Source of the DNA: Hyphomicrobium facile
GTDB taxonomy: Bacteria > Pseudomonadota > Alphaproteobacteria > Rhizobiales > Hyphomicrobiaceae
Assembly (NCBI RefSeq): GCF_900116175.1
Contig: NZ_FPCH01000001.1
Span: 994,501-1,058,500 of the forward strand
Length of the DNA stretch: 64,000 bases
Direction: 5' to 3'
The notes beneath the pieces were generated by a model, which made no database searches, had not been told where the DNA came from, and was given only the letters and a program-made list of their open reading frames with translations. The position numbers and the translations under genes were made by a program. Shown one piece after another: positions 28,618-36,206 of this stretch (position 1 is the first letter of the stretch; each line of letters begins with the position of its first letter).

Positions 28618-30545
28618 GCCGCTTTCTTTTCAACTTGGGAGGGCCGGGGGAGTTCGAGCGTGATCGTTGTTCCGTGGCCAAGTCCGCCGCTTGTGGCTGA
28701 GATTGTGCCGCCAAGCAGCTTGATCGCGTTAGCGCACCAATGGAGGCCGAGACCGCCCGATCGAGACGATCGCGTACTTCCGCCCTTCTGAAATATCGAT
28801 GCCAGTCGATTTTCAGGAATGCCTTCGCCGTTGTCTGATATCGCAATTCGGACGACGTCGGGGCTGGAATCATCCACCGAAACCTCCACTTGGCCTCGAT
28901 CCAATTGCCCTTGGACGGCCTCGGCGGCGTTCAGAAAGATGTTTGCTAGAATTTGACGAAGGATGATGCCGTTGGCGCTCACCGAAATTGAGAGGGTCGG
29001 GATCACTACGTTCACATTGCGCTCGGCCAAAAGCGTTGTTGCCGAAACGCTGGACTTTAAAAGCGGCAGCAATTCCGTTGGCTCGACGTCAACTTTCCGT
29101 GTCGCATAGCGCTCGAACTCCGACACCATCTCAACAACGTTTCGGCTCGCCGCATTCAGTTCGCCGAGCAGGGAAAGAGAGTGTCTGGCCGACTGCTCCA
29201 GCTTTACGGCATTGCCGATAAGATAAATCGCGAGCTTTTCACGGCGATCCGGTGCGGTCGTCGGCTTGGCATATTCGGACGCCGCCGTCGCGACTTTATC
29301 CAGCCATGTCGTTGGGTATGCCTCGCCGATCTTCCACGCTGCGGCCGTGATTGGTGTTAGCCCGTTTCTAACATTATGTAGTGTTCCGGCAGCCCACTCC
29401 GAAAGGCCTGCCATGTAGGCGCTGTCCGCCAGTGCGTCACGTAGATGATTGACCTGTTCCGCCATCGCATTGAACGAGGTCGCGAGTTCGGTAATTTCGT
29501 CGTCTTTATCGGTGAGCGAGGTCCTTTGAATGGCGCCGCTCTCGCCGGCGACGGCCATATGATGTTTCAGCGCATCGATGCGATTGACGACGCTGCGGCG
29601 AAGGAATGCCCACAGTACGATATTTCCAATCAGAAACGCGGCGGCCATAAGCAGGATCGCCGAACGGATGGCATCAGAGCCCACGCGGCTGACTTCGCGT
29701 GGCGAGGTAGCCTCAAGCGTCACCAACGGATTGCCACTGACGTCCTCGATGACCGAAGACGTAAGGATTTTGTCATTGAGAATATCAAGGCGAATATCGT
29801 CAGGTCCGGTGTTCGTAGAACCCCCTTTAAAATCGTCAATCGTGAAACTGACCCCAGTCAGCTGCTTTAGCCCGTCGATATCAAGCTTCTTTGCAGAGAT
29901 GACGCGTCCCATCGGATCGCCTGAGCGGTCGCTTTTGAGTACGGGGGAAATGGCGACGAGTAGAAGGCCCTGCGACGATCGCACCAAACCGCGCTTCGCA
30001 AATGGCGCTTGGTCCTTAATATTGGGTTGCGCCTTGCTGAAGGCTGCAAGCTCGTCCAATACGCCGGGCAACGGCTCCTGAGTTTCGAGATTATATGCTG
30101 CACCCCAGCGTACTTTATTGGCATGGTCGAGAAAAATGAGGATATTGATCCCGAGGTTCTCGACAGCTTTGAACTGGGGTTCAAGATTCGATTTGATAAA
30201 CGCGTCGGTGTTTTCCCCTTGGACGAAGCGGTAGGTCTCATCCCAAAACGCATAGTCCTGTGTCGCGGTCTGAAGCTTTTCAGTAGCCGCATTGAGGGCA
30301 TCGACGACGCGGGCATGGTTGAGACGAGCGTCCGACTGTTCGATCTCGTCGAAACGCGGCTTGATCGTCGTTTCAAGAATGCAGAATGCCGCTAGGGTTC
30401 CGCACGCTAACACACCGACGAGTGCGGCGTTCAATTTGGATGCGATACGCACGAGGTTCTTCTCCGAATTCGCTCGGACGCATCGTGGGGAAAAAGTGTT
30501 TTTTCGTAGTGAACAGAATCTGTTGCGGCAGCAATGCTTCGACAT
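28614..30545 (-). CDS. CHASE4-HAMP histidine kinase
   Basis: This membrane sensor kinase has 643 residues. A transmembrane helix at about 38-58 precedes a CHASE4-like extracellular domain (RVVDALNAATEKLQTATQDYAFWDETYRF, 79-107). A second helix lies at 294-314, then a HAMP linker. The phospho-acceptor is H390 in the TLHNVRNGLTP motif, which is not the standard HisKA E/D-R context. The ATP-binding domain has NIFLNAAEA, DNGEGIP and GLGLHWC. The first 30 residues may be spurious; a GTG at 30452 is a candidate start. The partner receiver is encoded immediately downstream. Confidence 0.88.
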   Translation of the reverse strand: MSKHCCRNRFCSLRKNTFSPRCVRANSEKNLVRIASKLNAALVGVLACGTLAAFCILETTIKPRFDEIEQSDARLNHARVVDALNAATEKLQTATQDYAFWDETYRFVQGENTDAFIKSNLEPQFKAVENLGINILIFLDHANKVRWGAAYNLETQEPLPGVLDELAAFSKAQPNIKDQAPFAKRGLVRSSQGLLLVAISPVLKSDRSGDPMGRVISAKKLDIDGLKQLTGVSFTIDDFKGGSTNTGPDDIRLDILNDKILTSSVIEDVSGNPLVTLEATSPREVSRVGSDAIRSAILLMAAAFLIGNIVLWAFLRRSVVNRIDALKHHMAVAGESGAIQRTSLTDKDDEITELATSFNAMAEQVNHLRDALADSAYMAGLSEWAAGTLHNVRNGLTPITAAAWKIGEAYPTTWLDKVATAASEYAKPTTAPDRREKLAIYLIGNAVKLEQSARHSLSLLGELNAASRNVVEMVSEFERYATRKVDVEPTELLPLLKSSVSATTLLAERNVNVVIPTLSISVSANGIILRQILANIFLNAAEAVQGQLDRGQVEVSVDDSSPDVVRIAISDNGEGIPENRLASIFQKGGSTRSSRSGGLGLHWCANAIKLLGGTISATSGGLGHGTTITLELPRPSQVEKKAA

Positions 30546-30645
30546 TGCCGCTGATCATGCTTAAAGAACAGTTTCTTTCGGTATGAAACGACGATCTTAG
30601 AAGCGGCCCACTCAAAGTCGGCTTCTCAAGGAATGCAGACGCAGG

Positions 30646-32019
30646 ATGAACATCATTGGAATTGGACGCCTCCCGAAGTCGCTCGCCTCGATCCTAAAGG
30701 AAATGGTAACGCTTGGGAGCCTGTCCGCTCCAATCATTGTGGGTCTCCTCGGAGGCAGCGCATACGGCGCGATCGATTCCTACATGCTCGGGCCAGTCGG
30801 CGAACTAGCGCTCGCCTGCGCCTCACTGACCAGCAGCGTGCTGATAATGTTTTATTCGGCAATTTTTGGTCTGGCGGCCCCTGCTAGCATTTTGGCAGGC
30901 AACGCCTACGGCGCGCGAAAATCCGATGGGATAGTATTAGTCTATCACAATGGGCTTCGAGTATCGCTAATCGGAGGTGGCGTCGCGGCCGCCATCATGC
31001 TCGGTCTATTGCCGGTCATGGCACACATCGGGCAACCGTCGGACGTCATCGCTGCGCTTCCCGGTTATTGGATAGCCATGTCGTTGTCACTAATTCCGTA
31101 TTCTTCCGCGATGGTAATCAAGCTTCTGCTCGATGCAATCGGGCGACCATGGATTGCGGCGGCTCTCGCGATTCTCCCCATTGGTGCGGTCATCCCGCTC
31201 AACTGGCTTTTGATTTATGGCCATTGGGGCTTTCCGGCATTAGGCCTTTTGGGAGCAGGGATTGCCACGCTCATCGCGCAGACATTTGGTTTTTTTATTT
31301 TGCGATATTATTTTGTGACGGCCAATGGGATTGCCCATCGTACCTTCAGCGCGATCGACAGGGTCGGGGTGTCGAAATTTGCCCGTCTCAGCTTCCCGAT
31401 GTCTCTGCAGTATCTTGCCGAGAGCAGCGCGATAGGCGTGATTGGGCTGCTCGTCGGTTTTTTTGGGTCGGAAGCACTTGCCGCAAATCAAATTGCTCTG
31501 TCGTTGGGGGAACTGGTCTATATGGCTCCTCTCGGCATTGCAGGCGCCGTCGGAATATTGATCGCGCAGGCACTAGGCGAAAACGCCCACCAACGCATTC
31601 GCTCCATAGGTATCGCAAGTTTTGCGCTCGTGACCTTGATAACTTCGCCGTTTTGCGCCGCAATGATTACGAGCGGCGAGCAAGTGGCCCGGATCTTCGT
31701 GTCGGACCACACGATCGCGCCGCTCGCTGGCGTACTGTTGGGCACCGTAGGTATCGTCCTGATCCTGGATGGCCTGCAGTGCGTCGCACTCGGTGCCCTT
31801 CGCGGATTGCTGGATAATCGTTGGCCGACGAGTGCGGCGCTCATCTCTTATTGGCTTGTGGCCATTCCAATGAGCATCTTGCTCGGGTTCGTTTTTGATT
31901 TTGGGCCGGTCGGAATTTGGTCGGGCTTCGGATGTGGAGTCGTTCTTGCTGCCGTTCTTCTGGCTCACCGCTTTCTGCGGAAAGCCAAACCTTCGTACGC
32001 GTTCGCCACCGGCCGATAG
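30646..32019 (+). CDS. MATE family efflux transporter
   Basis: This 457-residue integral membrane protein has about twelve hydrophobic segments in two similar halves and matches the multidrug and toxic compound extrusion family (NorM/DinF-like), which exports cationic drugs by sodium or proton antiport. The N-terminal region PIIVGLLGGSAYGAIDSYMLGPVGELALA and the repeat-half counterpart FPMSLQYLAESSAIGVIGLLVGFFG fit the family. It is divergent from the sensor kinase gene by 100 bp, so the kinase might control it, which is only inference. Confidence 0.9.
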   Translation: MNIIGIGRLPKSLASILKEMVTLGSLSAPIIVGLLGGSAYGAIDSYMLGPVGELALACASLTSSVLIMFYSAIFGLAAPASILAGNAYGARKSDGIVLVYHNGLRVSLIGGGVAAAIMLGLLPVMAHIGQPSDVIAALPGYWIAMSLSLIPYSSAMVIKLLLDAIGRPWIAAALAILPIGAVIPLNWLLIYGHWGFPALGLLGAGIATLIAQTFGFFILRYYFVTANGIAHRTFSAIDRVGVSKFARLSFPMSLQYLAESSAIGVIGLLVGFFGSEALAANQIALSLGELVYMAPLGIAGAVGILIAQALGENAHQRIRSIGIASFALVTLITSPFCAAMITSGEQVARIFVSDHTIAPLAGVLLGTVGIVLILDGLQCVALGALRGLLDNRWPTSAALISYWLVAIPMSILLGFVFDFGPVGIWSGFGCGVVLAAVLLAHRFLRKAKPSYAFATGR

Positions 32020-32026
32020 TGGCTTC

Positions 32027-34285
32027 CTACGCCGCAGCAGAGTCTTTGACGCCACTAATCTGCTCCTCCAGGAGAGCGGTGAAGCTCGCTTCTGGAAGGG
32101 GTTTGGAAAGCAGATACCCTTGAATATGGTCGCAGCCGACAGCGATCAGGAATTCTTTTTGATCTTCGGTCTCGACGCCTTCCGCCGTAACTTCCAATCC
32201 GATCGCGTGAGACATGTTTATGATCGCCCAGATGACCGAGCGCGACGATGTTGGCTGTAAGAACGAGCGGTCGATTTTGACGAAATCCACCTGCAACGCG
32301 ATGAGGTTGTTCAACGAAGAATATCCAGTCCCGAAATCGTCGAGGGCGATTCGGACGCCGGCATCGCGAAGCGCTTTCAGTGCTCTCTTGCTGGTGGTGT
32401 TCGAACTATCGAGGAGAGCGGTCTCCGTAATTTCGATTTCGAGCTTCTGTGGTGATAGTCCGCTCTCCAGCAGGACATCAAAGACCATCTCCGGAAAGCC
32501 GGGTTGAGAGAGTTGGATCGGCGATACGTTGACGGCAATCGTTTCGATGCTCCAGTCTTTCGCTGCGCGACAGGCTTCGCGCAAAACCCATTCGCCTAAT
32601 TTGCCGATCAAGCCCGTCTCTTCCGCTATTGGAATAAACTCAAGAGGCGTTACGAGACCGCGGCGAGGATGATTCCAGCGAACGAGTGACTCAACACTCG
32701 TTATTCGTAGATCTTCCGACGCATAGATGGGTTGAAAGAAAAGTTCGAGTTCGTTGCCATTTTCAAGCGCACAGCGAAGTTCGGTCTCGAGCTGCTGACG
32801 TTCGACAAGATGTCGGCTCATGTCTTCGGAGAAGATCTGAAATTGCTGGCCTCCCTTCACTTTCGCCTGATAGAGGGCAATATCAGCTTTGCGCAACAGC
32901 TCGCTTTGATCGATGCCGTCGTTCGGAGCAATCGTAACACCGATACTCAGACCAACCGTCGCCTTTTTGTCCATCGTTTCAAATGACTCTGATACAGCGG
33001 TCAGCAACTGTCCGCAGAGCTGCTGAATGTCGTCTGCGGACGACGAGAGCCTTTTGAAGATGGCAAACTCGTCACCGCCCATGCGTGCAATCAAGCCGTC
33101 GCTTTTTACAGTCTCGCTGAACCGGCGCGCCAGATGCACGATCAGCTCGTCGCCAATTGCATGGCCAAGCGTATCGTTGACCTGCTTGAAACGATCCAGG
33201 TCAAGGAACAGCACAGCCAGAAGTCCGCGACTATGATCCAAATCAGCCAGCGCCTTGTTTAGCTCTTCGACGAAAAAAGCGCGGTTTGGCAATCCGGTTA
33301 GCACGTCGTGGCGAGCGATGTATCGAGAATGTTCCTCGTTTGCGACGAGTTTGGCGCAAGCGGCGCGCAAGCGACGCACGACAAAAAACATCGCGACGCC
33401 GATAATGGCGAGACCCATTCCCAGAAATGGCAAGATTCCCCGAAATATAGAACGCCCAGGCGACTCTGGAGTCCAAACAATATTACCCACAATGGTCTTG
33501 TCTTTCGCGGCGATCGGGAATGCGGCTTCACCAGGTGCGACGTCGTCGGCGAGAGAAAACCGGGCATTGGCAAGCAGATACTTAGCCTGAAGATTGGTGG
33601 GGAAGCTGGTGTCTAGGTATCGAATTCCGATAATGAGTGCTTCCGAGCCGCGTGCTTGCGAAACCGCACTGGAATGCGGCACGAGAGGCATGACGCTCAC
33701 GATGGACGGATGGGCATCAATGACCGCGATGTCAACAGAGCGGGGAATTCGAGCTTTGGAGTTCTCAAAAAGACTAAGTGCGCCATCTGCGATCTGTCGA
33801 CGAAGATCGCGCACCAGTTTCATCATCTCCGGTGTGACGCTATTTGCATCAACCTTGATGGCTTTGCCTTCCGACATCGCGTAAAGGGCGCGATCATTTG
33901 CATCGAGAACATAAGCGCGGTCATGCTTGAAGTAGGTCGACATCCAAACCCCGAGATTGACGTCGACCCATTCTGGCTGGAAGCTATTGCGAACATTCTT
34001 GACCGAGTCATCCCAGACAGCGACACTTTCTTGATCGTAGGGAATTCTTTGAATCTCGCGATCCAGAGCGCTGGAAGCCATCGCCATTTGTCTAGATTTA
34101 GAGATGTCGTCGCTGCGGCGAGCGGACCATTCGACGGTTGTCATGACGAGAAGAGCTGCGAACGCGACGGTCAGCGCTGCGGCGATCGTCAAGCGGTGCA
34201 CTTGCCTCGTAACCGCGGCTTCACTTCCGTTATCATGAATTCGCAGGAAATGTCGTAATGTAATCACGAGGCACGCCTTCGACAC
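32027..34285 (-). CDS. CHASE4-GGDEF-EAL cyclic-di-GMP protein
   Basis: This membrane protein of up to 752 residues has an N-terminal helix near 31-50, a CHASE4 sensor domain (ESVAVWDDS near 86, VDVNLGVWMSTYFKHDRAYVLD near 107), a second helix near 284-303, then GGDEF and EAL domains. The cyclase motif is intact (GGDEF, 403-407). An inhibitory RxxD site is not seen at the usual spacing. The EAL domain reads ESL at 532-534 with the NVSP, EITET, DDFGTG, KIDRSF and AEGVET motifs kept, so phosphodiesterase activity is plausible. The true start may be about 25 codons in. Confidence 0.9.
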   Translation of the reverse strand: MSKACLVITLRHFLRIHDNGSEAAVTRQVHRLTIAAALTVAFAALLVMTTVEWSARRSDDISKSRQMAMASSALDREIQRIPYDQESVAVWDDSVKNVRNSFQPEWVDVNLGVWMSTYFKHDRAYVLDANDRALYAMSEGKAIKVDANSVTPEMMKLVRDLRRQIADGALSLFENSKARIPRSVDIAVIDAHPSIVSVMPLVPHSSAVSQARGSEALIIGIRYLDTSFPTNLQAKYLLANARFSLADDVAPGEAAFPIAAKDKTIVGNIVWTPESPGRSIFRGILPFLGMGLAIIGVAMFFVVRRLRAACAKLVANEEHSRYIARHDVLTGLPNRAFFVEELNKALADLDHSRGLLAVLFLDLDRFKQVNDTLGHAIGDELIVHLARRFSETVKSDGLIARMGGDEFAIFKRLSSSADDIQQLCGQLLTAVSESFETMDKKATVGLSIGVTIAPNDGIDQSELLRKADIALYQAKVKGGQQFQIFSEDMSRHLVERQQLETELRCALENGNELELFFQPIYASEDLRITSVESLVRWNHPRRGLVTPLEFIPIAEETGLIGKLGEWVLREACRAAKDWSIETIAVNVSPIQLSQPGFPEMVFDVLLESGLSPQKLEIEITETALLDSSNTTSKRALKALRDAGVRIALDDFGTGYSSLNNLIALQVDFVKIDRSFLQPTSSRSVIWAIINMSHAIGLEVTAEGVETEDQKEFLIAVGCDHIQGYLLSKPLPEASFTALLEEQISGVKDSAAA

Positions 34286-34427
34286 ACTCAGGTTACCCGA
34301 AGATTAAGGGGGGGTTCTTAATAAAAAGCCGTAAGGGCAGGGTAAATTTCCTGTTGCCCGATGAGGACTCACGCTCAATCCAACGGTTCATTTCTTGTGT
34401 TTGAAGGACACAACGTTGCCGCCCGCT

Positions 34428-34757
34428 TCATAATTGGGCGGTAAGATATCCCGACGTTACGCCCTCAAAAGCGCCACGTAATCTCTCACAACGGCAGGCG
34501 TGAGTGTAGAATTCCCTAATGCTTTGAAAGTGCCGCGCGCTTCTGTCGGTCTTCGTGTGAGGAGAGGGGACAGGTCCAGTTTTTGGCTTTTCACCGGGCG
34601 CGAACGCGACGTCAATGAACTGGGCAAGCGAACAGCCATAAGATTTCTCAAACGCATCGATCAGCTTCAAAGCTTCCTCAGCTTCGTGTGCAGCCACATT
34701 TTTGATCTCCCAGTTCTTGACTTCCCGAACCAGGCGTGATGGCGACGAGGTCTTCAT
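34428..34757 (-). CDS. Hypothetical protein, C-terminus probably frameshifted
   Basis: The frame from the ATG at 34757 encodes 109 residues. The first 80 or so look sensible: a helical EEALKLIDAFEKSYGCSLAQFIDVAFAPGEKP segment, then a basic, proline-containing stretch. The last 30 residues are arginine/cysteine-rich and unconvincing. In the neighbouring frame the same bases read ALGNSTLTPAVVRDYVALLRA and stop at 34457, a more protein-like ending. I therefore suspect a one-base shift near 34520-34560. No family is recognised. Confidence 0.45.
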   Translation of the reverse strand: MKTSSPSRLVREVKNWEIKNVAAHEAEEALKLIDAFEKSYGCSLAQFIDVAFAPGEKPKTGPVPSPHTKTDRSARHFQSIREFYTHACRCERLRGAFEGVTSGYLTAQL

Positions 34758-34929
34758 CCGAAGAATTCGTCGTTCGAATATGGTGGAGCGCGATGGCAGT
34801 TTTCGTCTGCTCGCTTCGCATTAGCGGATGCAAGAAGAAGTGATGATCCGTGCCTGCTCAGGCCACAACCGGGCGTCCATCGGGTTGATTGCGGTGGGCA
34901 CTGCCAGCGCTGCGCGTAGATGAGCGGTA

Positions 34930-35298
34930 TCACTGCCGACCGGCGGCTCGGCGGCGGGGCGATTGAGGAAGCAGCAGCTCTCGCAGCGTGATGCGCTTGA
35001 ACGCATCCACGATCGCGTCCCCTTCAGTGCGGTTGAGCGAAATAGCCAACCGCATTGTCGCCTCGCCCAATTGCCAGATCAGAAATGCGGACGACGCAAT
35101 CTGCTTTGGATCGGCGTCGGGATGAACACGTAGCATGGCTGATGCAAGCAGAGCGCCGCACGCCCTGCTCTCTGCCAGCTCGAGTGCCATTAGCTGTTTG
35201 TCCGCCTGCGTGCCCGACCAGATATCGCGCATCACCGAAAAGAAAATTCTAGGCTCACTCTGGTGGCGAAATTGCCAATATTGAAATCTCAGCGTCAT
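34930..35298 (-). pseudogene. TetR-family regulator lacking its DNA-binding domain
   Basis: These 122 residues correspond to the C-terminal ligand-binding half of a TetR-type repressor (IFFSVMRDIWSGTQADKQLMALELAESRACGALL, then ASSAFLIWQLGEATMRLAISL). The N-terminal helix-turn-helix of about 50 residues is absent, and no matching sequence was found directly upstream in any frame. It is therefore probably a truncated remnant near the distal end of the island. Confidence 0.55.
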
Positions 35299-35730
35299 TC
35301 AGAATGCCTTGTGAGATCGCGTGAAATGCAAGCTGTGGAAATGCTGAGTGAGCCGCTCATTGCAGGAGCGCGACGGCCAACGATATTCAGGTGCTGGTCG
35401 AAGGGCACGTTCGTTCCCTCGTGAAACCGTCGTCGCGGACTCCTGCAGCCGCGGGTTTTGAACAAGGTCATGGGACTCGGAGAAGCACGCTGCCCTTATT
35501 ACTCGAGGAAACCGCGATGCGACTTTCCGTTTGTCGCTAACGATTTTGCCGACGTCGGCTTGGTCTGATTACTGGCGAGAATTTTCATCGCTTCTCGTCC
35601 TGCTCCGTGGCGAGCTCCGGCGACAAGAGACACTAGATGGCGAATTAGATGTGGGACGAAACGTGGGATGAATTTTAATCCCATTGGAATTTCTTAAACA
35701 GTGAAGGATGTTACTTGAAGGTTTGGCGGA
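35299..35730. other. Island end region without a gene
   Basis: No coding frame here looks real. The segment holds the candidate arm-type repeat at 35650-35668 and leads into the distal attachment repeat. Confidence 0.5.
35650..35668 (+). repeat. Candidate integrase arm-type site, distal
   Basis: TGTGGGACGAAACGTGGGA matches the proximal candidate at 19353-19371 in 15 of 19 bases. It lies about 60 bp inside the distal attachment repeat, where the second arm of a phage-type site is expected after integration. Confidence 0.4.
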
Positions 35731-35744
35731 CTCCGTCTCCGCCA
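35731..35744 (+). repeat. Attachment-site direct repeat, distal copy
   Basis: CTCCGTCTCCGCCA is identical to the 3' end of tRNA-Ser at 19201-19214, 16,530 bp away. The flanking base on the left differs, so the identity is 14 bp. The sequence that follows resembles the one that follows the tRNA, including GTCC-ACT-GTCCAA elements. Confidence 0.8.
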
Positions 35745-35800
35745 GAAATCCCGTCCAGACTAGTCCAACGCTGTTCACGGGCATCCAAGAAAACCAGCCG

Positions 35801-35900
35801 GCCGATGGGAAACGGTCTCTATCCGTCCGGCGCCTCGCGCTGGGGCTTCGCGTCATGTCGAGTACGCGGGCCGTCGGCGCGAGGCCTAGGATCGGCTGGG
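35801..35900 (+). pseudogene. Decayed fragment of a second integrase
   Basis: The bases from 35801 align with the DGNGLYLVVDRSGASRWVLR region of the integrase at about 19489-19600. They share AACGGTCTCTAT, then after a 9-bp gap TCCGGCGC-TCGCGCTGG, then GCGTCATGT. Reading frame is lost. It lies 57 bp after the distal attachment repeat, whereas the intact order has 275 bp, so a deletion also occurred. It is best read as the leftover of a second element of the same integrase family in tandem. Confidence 0.6.
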
Positions 35901-36206
35901 GGTTTCGAAGCCTAGGCCCCGTTCGTCGGCGCGTGCCCCTCAAGCTTGCGAGCGATCCGCCAGACGGCGCTGTCACCTTCAATGCAAAACCGGCTCTTGG
36001 TGATGAGGTCGCTTCGATCACGGACCAGAGCTTCGAGTTGGTCGCGGTTTGGGATCGACCGTCGCGGCATTTATTGAACATTGCGGGTGATCTGTTGTTC
36101 GCTGTCACCCAAATGCGTGCGTCGCACGCCGAGTAGCGCCTTCTGTCTCTGCTCTATCGTGGCGAAGCGGTAATTAAATCCGCACAGCCGGTGGAGTGAC
36201 AGGAAA

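Larger units (their letters stand above)
19201..35744. mobile_element. Genomic island inserted at tRNA-Ser, degraded
   Basis: About 16.5 kb lies between two 14-bp copies of the tRNA-Ser 3' end. An integrase gene follows the proximal copy directly, as is usual for tRNA-targeting islands. Cargo is stress and signalling related: manganese catalase/DUF892, a YihY protein, small proteins, a GNAT-like protein, a histidine kinase with its regulator, a MATE exporter, and a cyclic-di-GMP protein. The integrase, a dehydrogenase, a DUF892 gene and a TetR gene are broken or truncated. No conjugation or replication genes are present, so the element looks immobile. Confidence 0.8.

Noticed and set aside
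35569-36108. 179-codon minus-strand frame across the distal attachment region
   Set aside because: It crosses the repeat and the integrase remnant and is Ser/Arg/Pro-rich without a motif.
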